A stretch of 38,182 nt of DNA from a virus, in the IMG/VR virus record IMGVR_UViG_3300020474_001130, positions 1 to 38,182 of that record; one strand, 5' to 3'. Shown in pieces: positions 18,510 to 26,108 of the stretch. The position numbers were made by a program, and so were the translations under genes. Under the pieces are notes generated by a model. It saw only the letters and a program-made list of their open reading frames with translations. It was not told where the DNA came from and made no database searches. The stretch's first letter is position 1; each line of letters starts with the position of its first letter.

Positions 18510-18848
18510 ATGGCAGTAAAACAAACAGGCAGAAAAACATATAAAACCATGCAAGGTAAAGCCGTGGACATGGACCTTTTAAGAAAAAGAAACGAACTAG
18601 AAATAGCAGTTGGCAATGCCAAAGTTAATGCTAGAGGCGACGAATTAGGTACAGGCGGTAAAATAGTTAAGAAGAGAGAAGACGTTCTTGCTGACTATTA
18701 CAGAGACAATCCAAGCAAGGTACCTGTAGTTGAGAAAGGTGCAGAACCAGTGCAAGACGCTGAAGCACCAGTAGAACCTAAAGCAGAAGAATCCAAAGAA
18801 GAATGGACTGAAGATGCTGAAGGTAATTTTGTAAAAAAAGGCGAATAA
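18510..18848 (+). CDS. Late virion-associated protein, 112 aa
   Basis: The start at 18510 was chosen over the upstream in-frame codon at 18438 because a late promoter and a TAGGAG site lie just before it. The N-terminal 60 residues (AVKQTGRKTYKTMQGKAVDM, then DLLRKRNELEIAVGN) are basic and look conserved. The tail is acidic and low in complexity (PVEPKAEESKEEW) and ends in GNFVKKGE. Proteins with this beginning are common in marine T4-like phages and are usually labelled structural. A head-scaffold or capsid-associated role is possible, but no known domain was recognised. Confidence 0.7.
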   Translation: MAVKQTGRKTYKTMQGKAVDMDLLRKRNELEIAVGNAKVNARGDELGTGGKIVKKREDVLADYYRDNPSKVPVVEKGAEPVQDAEAPVEPKAEESKEEWTEDAEGNFVKKGE

Positions 18849-18852
18849 TAAA

Positions 18853-19275
18853 ATGCCAATTGATCCAGGTATGCTAGGGCACACCAAGGAGACATATACA
18901 GTCTACCAAGCCGATACAATTACACCAATTCACGACAGAGTGTTAGTAACCGATATGGAATTCGGTGAACAAAAGACTGCTGGCGGTATAATACTTCCAG
19001 GTGATGATGGACAAGCAAGAGGCATACACCCAAGATGGTGTAGAGTACTTGCAAAAGGTCATGAAAACGATGACGAATATGAAGTTGGCGATTGGATATT
19101 GGTAGAACATGGCAGATGGACTAGAGGCTTAAAAGTTGAAATGGCACAAGAAGGCAAAATAACAGTTAGGGCAGTAGAGGCACAATCCGTTTTAGGAGTA
19201 TCAAAAACCAAACCAGATACCCAACTTACCAGAAAAACAGATTCCGAAAAACCTTACGTTGCTGAGGGCAAGTAA
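18853..19275 (+). CDS. GroES-like co-chaperonin (gp31-type)
   Basis: This 140-aa protein has the Cpn10 fold signature: ITPIHDRVLVTDMEFGEQKT, then AGGIILPGDD (mobile loop), RVLAKGHE and YEVGDWILVEHGRWTRGL. Co-chaperonins cap the host GroEL; T4 gp31 replaces GroES so that the major capsid protein gp23 can fold. The mobile-loop hydrophobic motif (GGIILP) that contacts GroEL is present. The protein is longer than GroES (about 97 aa) because of a C-terminal charged tail (QLTRKTDSEKPYVAEGK) and a 20-residue N-terminal extension. It follows the 112-aa late gene by 4 nt and is probably co-expressed with it, consistent with a role in head assembly. Confidence 0.88.
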   Translation: MPIDPGMLGHTKETYTVYQADTITPIHDRVLVTDMEFGEQKTAGGIILPGDDGQARGIHPRWCRVLAKGHENDDEYEVGDWILVEHGRWTRGLKVEMAQEGKITVRAVEAQSVLGVSKTKPDTQLTRKTDSEKPYVAEGK

Positions 19276-19278
19276 TAC

Positions 19279-19307
19279 TTGACAAATTAGCATAGTGCCA
19301 TTATACT
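19279..19307 (+). promoter_or_regulatory. Early sigma70-type promoter for the SET/gp44 operon
   Basis: TTGACA (19279-19284), a 17-nt spacer and TATACT (19302-19307). A 7-bp inverted repeat, GCATAGT-N8-ACTATGC (19290-19311), covers the spacer end and the -10, so a regulator could block it. The -10 ends 6 nt before the ATG at 19314. Confidence 0.75.
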
Positions 19308-19313
19308 ATGCAT

Positions 19314-19487
19314 ATGAGAATTCCAGAAATAAGAAGTAAAGGTATTAATACAACTGGCTTAACAGGCATTGTGTTAATGACGCTCCATATATTAGGACAT
19401 CTTACTGGTTGGGCATGGCCCATACTTTATGTCTTACTAATAATGAGCGGTATAGGACAAGAGTATTATAAAAAGAAGGACATCTAG
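19314..19487 (+). CDS. Small membrane protein, 57 aa
   Basis: The ORF has two in-frame ATGs, 19308 and 19314. The second is preferred because the -10 element ends 6 nt upstream of it, as at other early genes. The sequence starts with MRIPEIRSKGINTTGLTG, then about 30 hydrophobic residues that could form two short membrane segments split by GHLTGWAWP, and ends in a charged tail (EYYKKKDI). It is the first gene of an early operon with the SET protein, a 251-aa protein, another membrane protein and gp44. Function unknown. Confidence 0.68.
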   Translation: MRIPEIRSKGINTTGLTGIVLMTLHILGHLTGWAWPILYVLLIMSGIGQEYYKKKDI

Positions 19488-19807
19488 TGTATAAACCATT
19501 ACCAGATGGCATCACAATAAAAGATTCCAACGTCCAAGGACTTGGTGTGTTCGCCACGAAAGACTTTGACGCTGACGTGGTGTTGGGCATTGTGCATATT
19601 TTAAATAAAAATTTTCCACATGGTGCGATTAGAACAGCACTCGGCGCCTTTTACAATCATTCAGATAATCCTAATTGCAGAAACGTTGCAGGCTTCTGGC
19701 ATCAACTGCCTGTAAAATACTTGATGACTGTTAAACCTATCAAGGCTGGAGAAGAACTTACTGCCGAATATTCATTGTATGATGATTTCGACGAGCAAGG
19801 AAATTAA
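19487..19807 (+). CDS. SET-domain protein (putative lysine methyltransferase)
   Basis: This 106-aa protein starts with GTG at 19487, overlapping the upstream TAG by one base. It shows the SET fold hallmarks: SNVQGLGVFATKDF (the GxG...F N-terminal motif), AFYNHSDNPNC (the NHS motif that holds S-adenosylmethionine, N57-H58-S59) and a C-terminal GEELTAEYSLY motif with catalytic-type Y85. The domain is minimal, without pre- or post-SET cysteine clusters. SET proteins transfer methyl groups to lysines. In a phage, possible targets are host ribosomal, chaperone or transcription proteins, or phage proteins; none is shown by the sequence. It is an early operon member, so host modification is plausible. 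Confidence 0.85.
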   Translation: MYKPLPDGITIKDSNVQGLGVFATKDFDADVVLGIVHILNKNFPHGAIRTALGAFYNHSDNPNCRNVAGFWHQLPVKYLMTVKPIKAGEELTAEYSLYDDFDEQGN

Positions 19808-20562
19808 TGATAAAAGTATATTGGACAAGATCCTACATAGGACATGAAAAGATTAAAGGATTAGGACTCAACACAAAAGCGATGTTAAGTGCTTTAAGAG
19901 TTCCTGCTCCTGAGCCATTAATGAAACACATGGATCATAAAACGTTCTTTGGTCCTGAGGTAAGCAGATGTCCTTCTATTGTGGACGATATAAAAAATGT
20001 TTTCGTAATTAAAAGTCCAATGGATATGAAAATTAATATAGATGAAGCAAAAAGTAGAGTTAACATCGAAAAACAATCGCCCGACTTTGCACAATTATTC
20101 TTAGGTAACCCTCAAGGCAAATGGGGACTACATCAAGTGGGTGCATTAGGATATCTTTTCTTTGCAGAAAAAAGTTTAATGATCAATCAATTGCCAGCCT
20201 ATTACGATAACAACGATTACACTGATAAGACCAACACAATTACAGCAAGTTTTGATGTAGGGAATTGGTTTAGGCCCGCAGGTAAACCTGTGTTCCAAAT
20301 TAAAAAGGATGTAGCAAGTATTGACATCAGAGAGGGTGATGCGTTATTATATGTTAAATTTAATACAAGTGAAAAGATAAAACTTATAGAATTTGATGAT
20401 GTGGAGTTCAATCAACTTGCAGAAAGAAGTCCGGAGTATATGTGTGGTACACTTAAAGACCATAGTGAAAATATTATTTCTTTGCAGAAGTGTTATGATT
20501 ACTTCAATAGATTTAAAATGAAAAGAAGAATAATGAAACTAATAAAAAGGAACTTGATATGA
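19807..20562 (+). CDS. Conserved hypothetical protein, 251 aa
   Basis: The start overlaps the SET gene stop (TAATG), so translation is coupled. The protein has a mixed alpha/beta pattern with SFDVGNWFRPAGKPVFQIKK and IREGDALLYVKFNTSEKIKL strands, and a basic, helical C-terminus (FNRFKMKRRIMKLIKRNLI). No catalytic motif was recognised. It sits between a SET protein and gp44 in an early operon, which hints at a host-takeover or replication-related role, but this is only context. Similar proteins seem common in marine T4-like phages without known function. Confidence 0.68.
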   Translation: MIKVYWTRSYIGHEKIKGLGLNTKAMLSALRVPAPEPLMKHMDHKTFFGPEVSRCPSIVDDIKNVFVIKSPMDMKINIDEAKSRVNIEKQSPDFAQLFLGNPQGKWGLHQVGALGYLFFAEKSLMINQLPAYYDNNDYTDKTNTITASFDVGNWFRPAGKPVFQIKKDVASIDIREGDALLYVKFNTSEKIKLIEFDDVEFNQLAERSPEYMCGTLKDHSENIISLQKCYDYFNRFKMKRRIMKLIKRNLI

Positions 20563-20702
20563 AAAAACAAGAAATAAAAGAAGTAGAAGAGTATAACAAA
20601 TACGTAATGGAACGTATGCATCCAGCGGCAATGATACCAGGATTTTTTATTGCATTTATGGTCATTGTTGGTTGTTTGTTTAAAAATTATATGGGGTGGT
20701 AA
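20559..20702 (+). CDS. Small single-pass membrane protein, 47 aa
   Basis: The ATG overlaps the previous stop (ATGA) and follows an AAAAAGGAA site. The protein has a charged N-terminus (MKKQEIKEVEEYNKYVMERM) and one strong hydrophobic segment (PGFFIAFMVIVGCLF), then ends KNYMGW. A cytoplasmic-N single-pass topology is likely. Its stop overlaps the gp44 start (TAATG), so it is part of the same operon. Function unknown. Confidence 0.65.
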   Translation: MKKQEIKEVEEYNKYVMERMHPAAMIPGFFIAFMVIVGCLFKNYMGW

Positions 20703-21616
20703 TGAAAGAACTTTGGGTAGAAAAATATCGTCCTAAGACTATAGATGAATATGTCTTTAGAGATGAACAACAACGTAAACAGGTTCAGCAATGGATAAAG
20801 GAAAAAACTATTCCGCATTTATTGTTCAGCGGTAATGCAGGTATAGGTAAGACAACACTTGCAAAAGTTTTATTCAACGAACTTGAAGTAAATGATTTAG
20901 ATGTATTGGAAATAAATGCAAGTAGGACAAATAGTGTCGATGATATAAGAAACACTATCATAAACTTTGTGCAAATGATTCCATTTGGTGCATTTAAGGT
21001 TGTGTTGTTAGATGAAGCAGATTATCTAAGTCCAAATGCCCAGGCGGCACTACGTGGTGTGATGGAAGAGTATCATACAACAAGCAGATTTATTTTAACT
21101 TGTAACTATCCTAACAGAGTTATTCCAGCACTTCACAGCAGATGTCAAGGTTTCCATATTGAACGTATTGACCAAACAGAATTTACAACAAGGGTTGCAA
21201 AGATACTGATGGATGAAGGAATTACTCCAGACTTAGATATATTAGACACGTATGTGAAAGCACACTATCCTGATTTAAGAAAAACTATCAACACAGTTCA
21301 ATTGAATTCTACTGACAATACGTTGATTGCTCCAAACAAATCAGATAAAGCAGAAGCAGATTACAAATTGCAAATGACAGAATTATTCAAACAAGGAAAA
21401 ATTACTGAAGCAAGGAGACTGGTGTGTTCACAGGCACGTCCAGATGAAATTGAAGACATATACAAATGGTTGTATGACAATATTGCTTTATTCGGTGATG
21501 AAGCCAGACAAGAAAAAGCAATTCTAGTCATCAAGAAGGGCCTAGTTGATCACACATTGGTTGCAGATCCAGAAATTAATCTTGCCGCAACTATGATTCA
21601 ACTGCAAAATATCTAA
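20702..21616 (+). CDS. 44: Sliding-clamp loader large subunit (gp44-like AAA+ ATPase)
   Basis: The start at 20702 was chosen because its ATG overlaps the previous stop; an upstream GTG at 20696 is less likely. The 304-aa protein is a typical clamp-loader ATPase. It opens with [14 protein letters not shown], then Walker [10 protein letters not shown] (residues 44-52), Walker B VVLLDEAD (DEAD at 104-107) and the SRC motif at 146-148 that supplies the arginine finger to the neighbouring subunit. The C-terminal helical collar is present. In T4, four gp44 and one gp62 load the gp45 clamp for DNA polymerase. No gp62 or gp45 gene is in this window. It is co-transcribed with the SET gene from the early promoter at 19279. 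Confidence 0.93.
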   Translation: MKELWVEKYRPKTIDEYVFRDEQQRKQVQQWIKEKTIPHLLFSGNAGIGKTTLAKVLFNELEVNDLDVLEINASRTNSVDDIRNTIINFVQMIPFGAFKVVLLDEADYLSPNAQAALRGVMEEYHTTSRFILTCNYPNRVIPALHSRCQGFHIERIDQTEFTTRVAKILMDEGITPDLDILDTYVKAHYPDLRKTINTVQLNSTDNTLIAPNKSDKAEADYKLQMTELFKQGKITEARRLVCSQARPDEIEDIYKWLYDNIALFGDEARQEKAILVIKKGLVDHTLVADPEINLAATMIQLQNI

Positions 21617-21619
21617 ATA
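21612..21619 (+). promoter_or_regulatory. Late promoter core (TCTAAATA) before the ferredoxin gene
   Basis: TAAATA at 21614-21619 includes the gp44 stop codon (TAA 21614-21616) and ends 4 nt before the ferredoxin ATG at 21624. It is less perfect than the TATAAATA consensus. Confidence 0.5.
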
Positions 21620-21623
21620 CATT

Positions 21624-21947
21624 ATGACTTATGTTGTAAATGACAAATGTGTGATGTGTAAACACACCGACTGCGTTGAAGTCTGTCCAGTTGATTGTTT
21701 TTACGAAGGCGAGAATATGTTGGTCATCAATCCAGACGAGTGTATAGACTGTGGTGTGTGCGAGCCAGAATGTCCAGAAGATGCAATCAAATCAGATCAA
21801 GATCCAGATGGAGAACATTGGGTAGAGTTCAATAAGACATGGTCTCAAAAATGGGAAGTGATAGATACTAAAAAAGATCCACTGCCCGATTACGAAAAAC
21901 ATTCAGGGGAAGCGGATAAAATTAAGAAATACTTTAATGACAAGTAG
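21624..21947 (+). CDS. fdxA: Seven-iron ferredoxin (FdxA-type)
   Basis: This 107-aa protein is an almost canonical bacterial 3Fe-4S/4Fe-4S ferredoxin. The cluster cysteines are in the expected order: C9, C12, C17 and C21 in the first half ([14 protein letters not shown]), C25 in [11 protein letters not shown], and C40, C43, C46 and C50 in [12 protein letters not shown]. In FdI-type proteins C9, C17 and C50 hold the 3Fe-4S cluster and C21, C40, C43 and C46 the 4Fe-4S cluster (numbering shifted by one). The C-terminal extension ([18 protein letters not shown]) also matches the family. It would carry electrons at low potential. It overlaps thyX by 11 nt. Its closeness to the alphaproteobacterial type suggests host origin. 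Confidence 0.93.
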   Translation: MTYVVNDKCVMCKHTDCVEVCPVDCFYEGENMLVINPDECIDCGVCEPECPEDAIKSDQDPDGEHWVEFNKTWSQKWEVIDTKKDPLPDYEKHSGEADKIKKYFNDK

Positions 21948-22578
21948 CCTACAAGTTGAATTTATAGATAAAATGGGAACGGATCTTTCCGTTGTAAATG
22001 CCGCTAGAGTTTCCTACGCAAAATTCAAAGACAGTTTCGAAGACAAAGACGAAAAATTAATTAAGTTTCTAGCAGAACACAATCATTGGTCACCATTTGC
22101 ACACGCAAGTTTACAATTTAGAATAAAGGCTCCTGTGTTCGTTGCAAGGCAACTTGTAAAACATCAGGTTGGTCTTGTATGGAATGAAATCAGTAGACGT
22201 TACGTGGACTATACACCAGAACTTTATGAACCAAAAGAATGGAGAGGAAGACCTCAGAATTCCAAACAAGGTTCAGATGGCACAGTGTCCATAGACTCTA
22301 ACGAGAAACACAGATTAGATATGACCATGGAACAATGCAAGATAATTTACAACTCATTAATAGGAAAAGGTATAGCACCAGAGCAGGCAAGAATGGTACT
22401 GCCACAGTCTATGATGACGGAATGGATATGGTCTGGTACCTTGTATGCTTTCGCTAGAGTATGTAATTTAAGATGTGCTAAAGATACTCAAGAAGAAACA
22501 AGAGAAGTAGCGAATCAAATACATAATATTTGTAAAGAGGAGTTTCCAATAAGTTGGAAATATTTAAAAAATGCTTAG
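21937..22578 (+). CDS. thyX: Flavin-dependent thymidylate synthase (ThyX)
   Basis: This 213-aa protein is ThyX, which makes dTMP from dUMP using FAD, NADPH and methylenetetrahydrofolate. The signature region reads [15 protein letters not shown], the phage-type variant of RHRxxSxNExSxRY that binds dUMP and [23 protein letters not shown] and the C-terminal [18 protein letters not shown] segment fit the family. It overlaps the ferredoxin gene by 11 nt and the PPIase gene by 8 nt. It supplies thymidine nucleotides for phage DNA synthesis. Whether the adjacent ferredoxin feeds it electrons is unknown; ThyX normally uses NADPH through its own flavin. Confidence 0.93.
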   Translation: MTSSLQVEFIDKMGTDLSVVNAARVSYAKFKDSFEDKDEKLIKFLAEHNHWSPFAHASLQFRIKAPVFVARQLVKHQVGLVWNEISRRYVDYTPELYEPKEWRGRPQNSKQGSDGTVSIDSNEKHRLDMTMEQCKIIYNSLIGKGIAPEQARMVLPQSMMTEWIWSGTLYAFARVCNLRCAKDTQEETREVANQIHNICKEEFPISWKYLKNA

Positions 22579-22912
22579 AGCCAGTCATATATTAATTGCA
22601 CACGAAGACGCAACTAGAACTCAAAGAAATGTTTCAAGGGAAGAAGCACTATTTTTGATTGCTGATATACAAAAGAAATTATTAGAAAATGAATTATCGT
22701 TCGAACAAGCCGCGAAAATGTTTAGCGATTGTCCTAGCGGAAAAGCCAACGGTGGCGACTTAGGTATTATAAAAAGATCACAAATGGATAAACTTTTTAT
22801 GATTTTCCTGGAACAATTATCAGAAGGTGAGGTAAGTGGTATTTGCTGTACTCCGTTTGGTTTCCACTTAATACGTAGAAACGTAACTATACAGATAAAT
22901 CAATCACCGTAA
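22571..22912 (+). CDS. Parvulin-type peptidyl-prolyl isomerase
   Basis: This 113-aa protein is a single PpiC/parvulin domain that speeds cis-trans isomerisation at prolines. The family opening [11 protein letters not shown], the central LSFEQAAKMFSDCPSG, NGGDLGIIKRSQM and the closing SGICCTPFGFHLIRR are all present. There is no signal peptide, so it acts in the cytoplasm. The start overlaps the thyX stop, so translation is coupled. It is one of several folding-related genes in the window and may assist folding of virion proteins rich in turns; the real client is unknown. Confidence 0.9.
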   Translation: MLRASHILIAHEDATRTQRNVSREEALFLIADIQKKLLENELSFEQAAKMFSDCPSGKANGGDLGIIKRSQMDKLFMIFLEQLSEGEVSGICCTPFGFHLIRRNVTIQINQSP

Positions 22913-23613
22913 ATATCTAGCACTTCTTGGACTGCTTTATTTCTTAACACATCCTTTTTGACAAAGTTTACAATGTCAATATACTTGCTAGACGTCTCGT
23001 TCAGTTTGTGAATAAAGTCGGATAACCCATTATCTCTAGGCCTATCAGTTTGATGTAGGTCGCCAGTAACTGCTAGTTTGCTATGTTTGCCGATCCTAGT
23101 CAACAACATTTTCATCTGATTGACTGAGGCGTTTTGCATTTCATCTGCTACTATGTAACTATTATGAAAAGTTCTGCCCCTCATATAAGCCAAAGGTGAT
23201 ATCTCGATAATACCTTCATAAAGCATATTTCTTATATCATTCGTTGTGTAGTATAATTTGAATACATCAAATATAGGGATGGTCCATGGTGCCATTTTTT
23301 CTTCTAAACTACCCGGAAGAAATCCTATATCCTCGTCCACACTTACTACCGGACGAGTAACAACTATCTTATTGACTTGTTTTTCTTTGAACATTTTGAC
23401 GGCTACCTGAACAGCAAGTAACGTCTTCCCAGTACCAGCAGGACCTATGCCTAAGACGATGTCTTTAGCAGGATCTAGAAGTTTTAACAGGTATGACTCT
23501 TGATTCACGTTCTTAGGAACAATGTTTACCTGTTTTGATACTTGTGGAAGATATTGTTTGAAAGGCAATACGTTCGCCCTGTTCTGGTGCCTTTTGGATG
23601 ATTTTTTACCCAT
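22900..23613 (-). CDS. phoH: PhoH-like ATPase
   Basis: The start was placed at the ATG at 23613 (237 aa) because AAGGAG lies 5 nt upstream; the GTG at 23619 would abut that site. The protein has Walker A GPAGTGKT (residues 57-64), Walker B-type SYIVADEMQNA, and LAVTGDLHQTDRP in a sensor position, all typical of PhoH-family P-loop NTPases. Marine phages often carry phoH; its biochemical role there is unresolved (RNA-related activity and phosphate stress have both been proposed). It is antisense to its neighbours and overlaps the PPIase end by 13 nt. It faces a divergent intergenic region of about 125 nt. Confidence 0.93.
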   Translation of the reverse strand: MGKKSSKRHQNRANVLPFKQYLPQVSKQVNIVPKNVNQESYLLKLLDPAKDIVLGIGPAGTGKTLLAVQVAVKMFKEKQVNKIVVTRPVVSVDEDIGFLPGSLEEKMAPWTIPIFDVFKLYYTTNDIRNMLYEGIIEISPLAYMRGRTFHNSYIVADEMQNASVNQMKMLLTRIGKHSKLAVTGDLHQTDRPRDNGLSDFIHKLNETSSKYIDIVNFVKKDVLRNKAVQEVLDIYGD

Positions 23614-23618
23614 TAGCA

Positions 23619-23624
23619 CTCCTT
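23619..23624 (-). promoter_or_regulatory. Ribosome-binding site deciding the phoH start
   Basis: On the minus strand AAGGAG at 23624-23619 is followed by 5 nt and then the ATG at 23613. Confidence 0.7.
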
Positions 23625-23711
23625 ATTAATTGAAGCAAAAATAGTATTTGCATAAAATTATTTAATGCTTTAAACTGCTTACAAAACTGCTCATATAAGT
23701 CAGCCCCTATT

Positions 23712-23719
23712 GATAAATA
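23712..23719 (+). promoter_or_regulatory. Late promoter core (GATAAATA)
   Basis: This is the late core for the gene at 23739, with AAAAAGG at about 23723-23729 as a possible ribosome-binding site. It lies in the phoH divergent region. A direct repeat AAACTGCT (23672-23679 and 23684-23691) is also found there. Confidence 0.6.
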
Positions 23720-23738
23720 CTTAAAAAGGTACCCACAT

Positions 23739-24254
23739 ATGCAAGATATTAAAGATATTATAGCAACCATATCAAACGTCTATGAAAATGACACGGCATT
23801 CACAGTCCTAAAAGACTTTGAAAGAGTGTTAGATGAATTAGATTTATACGTGTACGACAACTGGGAAACGGGCGAATTAGTAGAAGGCCCTAAGATGGCT
23901 AGACACTTTATTACTTGTTCTTTCATGTGGCCCAGAGAGAAAATGCCAGACCCAATGGGTGGCAAAAGATTAACAGACTTTGGCTGTAAAGTATTCTTCA
24001 AAAAAGATGTTTACATATTTCCAAGAAAAATTTTACAACAAAACGATATCAGACCAGGTACTAAAAAAGGTAAACTAGATCAGATGCCTATCTGGATAGT
24101 TGAAATAAGAATGCCTAAAGAATTAATTAGAACAATTTACAGCGGATACGAAGCAGAACAAGATTTCAATGTAGATCCTGCTAATTCAGAAGTTGTGGAC
24201 GATGCAACTCCAATTGAAAAAGCAGATACTATCGTTCCAGCAGAAGGCGAATAA
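23739..24254 (+). CDS. Conserved late protein, 171 aa
   Basis: The protein contains an alpha/beta region (NWETGELVEGPKMARHFITC, FMWPREKMPDPMGGKRLTDF, then CKVFFKKDVYIFPRKI) and an acidic tail (VVDDATPIEKADTIVPAEGE). No enzyme motif was recognised. It is preceded by a late promoter and its stop overlaps the next start (TAATG). Similar pairs of genes occur in marine T4-like phages and are often called virion structural proteins, which suits the late timing. Function remains unknown. Confidence 0.7.
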   Translation: MQDIKDIIATISNVYENDTAFTVLKDFERVLDELDLYVYDNWETGELVEGPKMARHFITCSFMWPREKMPDPMGGKRLTDFGCKVFFKKDVYIFPRKILQQNDIRPGTKKGKLDQMPIWIVEIRMPKELIRTIYSGYEAEQDFNVDPANSEVVDDATPIEKADTIVPAEGE

Positions 24255-24976
24255 TGGGACTTAATCAACACGATTTAGAATTCACAGTAGATCCTATCTT
24301 CGAAATAGATTCATACAAATCTAAAATGGGAGATGATCAAGACATAGTCGTATTAAGTTTCAGTGTAAGCGGAGAACAACCTGCAAAAGATTTAGTAAAC
24401 TTCATCGAGACAGGATATAACTTTGTTTTAGATGCTGATAAGACAAGTGGTGAACAAGCAGATAAAAAATATAGAGTGTTCGTTGAGATGGAAAGAAATA
24501 GACACGTTCCAAATCAAATAATAGAAATATTAGATGGCGTAAAAAAATTAACAAATATGCCTGAACTTAGATTTAGATACTACAAAAATTTTAGAAGCAT
24601 TCCAGCAGACGAGTCAAACATAAATGAACAAGTTCCATTAGATTCAGGCACATACGACATCAAAAGAAATGAAACTAAAATGGAAAACTACAAAAATTTC
24701 TTTGCAGACAGTTATGTTGATGAGGTCTTTATGGAAGGAAACAACGTGCATATGCACAAAAAATATGGTGACAATATCGTGTTTAACTTTATAGACATGG
24801 GTTGGAAAAAAGAAGTGCTTGAAAGCATAAAAGAATCTATTCAGATTGAAGCATTTCCAGAAATAATTTTCTTAAGTAAGTATGTTGGTGACTACAACAT
24901 TACCAAATTTGGTAACAAATTGGTATTTGAAAATAACGGTCACTGCGTGGTACTTAAGAGAGATGAGATTATCTAA
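24254..24976 (+). CDS. Conserved late protein, 240 aa
   Basis: Translation is coupled to the 171-aa gene (TAATG). The protein has an acidic alpha/beta N-terminal domain (QDIVVLSFSVSGEQPAKDLV, YRVFVEMERNRHVPNQIIEI) and a C-terminal part ending in NKLVFENNGHCVVLKRDEII. It has no signal, membrane segment or catalytic motif that I can name. It overlaps the endolysin start by 14 nt. By context it is probably a virion or assembly protein. Confidence 0.7.
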   Translation: MGLNQHDLEFTVDPIFEIDSYKSKMGDDQDIVVLSFSVSGEQPAKDLVNFIETGYNFVLDADKTSGEQADKKYRVFVEMERNRHVPNQIIEILDGVKKLTNMPELRFRYYKNFRSIPADESNINEQVPLDSGTYDIKRNETKMENYKNFFADSYVDEVFMEGNNVHMHKKYGDNIVFNFIDMGWKKEVLESIKESIQIEAFPEIIFLSKYVGDYNITKFGNKLVFENNGHCVVLKRDEII

Positions 24977-25424
24977 AAACTTTACACTCCAGGAATTTAC
25001 TAAAAGCCAAACAGCCTTGCGTCATGGCATTGATAATACTCCAGGTGAAGAACATCTTACAAGTGCCAAATCTTTATTTGAAAATGTAGTACAGCCGGTG
25101 AGAGAAAATTTTGGAGTCACTGTAATAAACTCAGGATACAGAGGACCAAAATTAAATGAAGCAGTTGGAGGTTCATCTAAGTCGCAACACTGTAAAGGTG
25201 AAGCAGTAGATATAGAATGTCCAGGAACAAGTAACTACGCAGTCGCAAGTTGGATTGAACAAAATTTAGATTTCGATCAACTCATATTAGAATTTTACAC
25301 ACCAGGCATACCTGATTCAGGTTGGGTACACGTTTCATATAAATCCGAAGGCAACAGAAAGTCCATACTTACTGCCATGAAGGAAAATGGAAAGACAGTT
25401 TACAAGCCTGGATTAATAGAATGA
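24963..25424 (+). CDS. M15 family peptidase (probable endolysin)
   Basis: The start at 24963 (153 aa) gives the standard M15A N-terminus (LSKNFTLQEFTKSQTALRHG); the longer frame from 24882 runs through the previous gene. The zinc-binding pattern is present: INSGYRGPKLNEAVGG, SQHCKGEAVD with H76 and D83, and WVHVS with H123. Family members cut peptides in peptidoglycan, and phage versions act as endolysins or virion-associated lysins. It has no signal peptide, so a holin is expected. A two-membrane-segment protein at 27.7 kb and a spanin-like pair at 26.1 kb fit this. It overlaps its neighbours by 14 nt and 4 nt. Confidence 0.88.
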   Translation: MRLSKNFTLQEFTKSQTALRHGIDNTPGEEHLTSAKSLFENVVQPVRENFGVTVINSGYRGPKLNEAVGGSSKSQHCKGEAVDIECPGTSNYAVASWIEQNLDFDQLILEFYTPGIPDSGWVHVSYKSEGNRKSILTAMKENGKTVYKPGLIE

Positions 25425-25930
25425 AGACCCAACAATTTATCACAGCATTCCATTACGACGATTTAGAACCTAGCATTGAACTAGAAAAATATTGCAAAGA
25501 AGTAAAATTAAAAGATGTTGAAGAACATAACACATCTTTCTTTGAAGAAAATCAAGAAGCACTGGCAAAATTATTAGTACCTGTTGTAAAAAATTTTTGG
25601 CAAGAGGCAGGCATAATGCATGGCTTCAAAGGATTTAGATTGAAACATATCTGGATACAACAATACAATGAAAGTCACTCACATAGACTTCACGTGCATG
25701 GACCTTTACCCAACGATTGGTCATTTGTTTATTATGTTGAGTGCAATGATGATTCCGCTGAGACTGTGTTTTACAATTATGGATATCCATATGTGGATCA
25801 TAACCATCACAAAGTAAAACCTAAGAAAGGTAGATGTGTGCTATTTCCTGGCGCAATGCCGCACGAAGCGATGCCTAACAAGGAAGATACACGGTTAGTT
25901 ATAAGTGGAAATTTATCATTCGATACTTGA
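25421..25930 (+). CDS. Probable 2-oxoglutarate/Fe(II)-type oxygenase
   Basis: This 169-aa protein resembles the phage-type 2OG-Fe(II) oxygenase family. IWIQQYNESHSHRLHVHG gives candidate iron ligands H91 and H93 region, followed by FVYYVECNDDSAETVFYN, KPKKGRCVLFPGAMPHEAMP with the second histidine H148, and a nearby RLVISGN with R158 to hold 2-oxoglutarate. This spacing suits the double-stranded beta-helix fold. Family members hydroxylate proteins, nucleotides or small molecules, and many marine phages carry several with unknown targets. The location within the lysis region is unusual; it overlaps the endolysin gene by 4 nt. The exact ligands are inferred. Confidence 0.72.
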   Translation: MKTQQFITAFHYDDLEPSIELEKYCKEVKLKDVEEHNTSFFEENQEALAKLLVPVVKNFWQEAGIMHGFKGFRLKHIWIQQYNESHSHRLHVHGPLPNDWSFVYYVECNDDSAETVFYNYGYPYVDHNHHKVKPKKGRCVLFPGAMPHEAMPNKEDTRLVISGNLSFDT

Positions 25931-25936
25931 TAAATA
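25929..25936 (+). promoter_or_regulatory. Late promoter core (GATAAATA)
   Basis: The core overlaps the TGA stop of the oxygenase gene (25928-25930) and lies 13 nt before the ATG at 25950. Confidence 0.58.
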
Positions 25937-25949
25937 GTAGCATATAATT

Positions 25950-26108
25950 ATGGAACAGAATAAAAAATATTGTTTGAACTGTGGCAATGAATGTCATGAA
26001 GGAAAAATATTGTATAGAACAGAACGTACATATGCTTCAGAAGGTTCAGAAGAATACAAAATAGAAGTGTGTAGACACTGTCGTTGTGGAGAATTAGAAA
26101 CAGAATGA
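25950..26108 (+). CDS. Small zinc-ribbon protein, 52 aa
   Basis: The sequence has two cysteine clusters: CLNCGNEC near the N-terminus and CRHCRCGE near the C-terminus, joined by a charged linker. This fits a small zinc ribbon. It follows a late promoter and its stop overlaps the next start (ATGA at 26105). It is probably a late regulatory or structural protein; function unknown. Confidence 0.62.
   Translation: MEQNKKYCLNCGNECHEGKILYRTERTYASEGSEEYKIEVCRHCRCGELETE

Noticed and set aside
24963-25001. M15 endolysin N-terminus MRLSKNFTLQEFTKSQ as another capsid-targeting sequence
   Set aside because: These residues match the usual start of M15A peptidases, so they belong to the fold, not to a propeptide.
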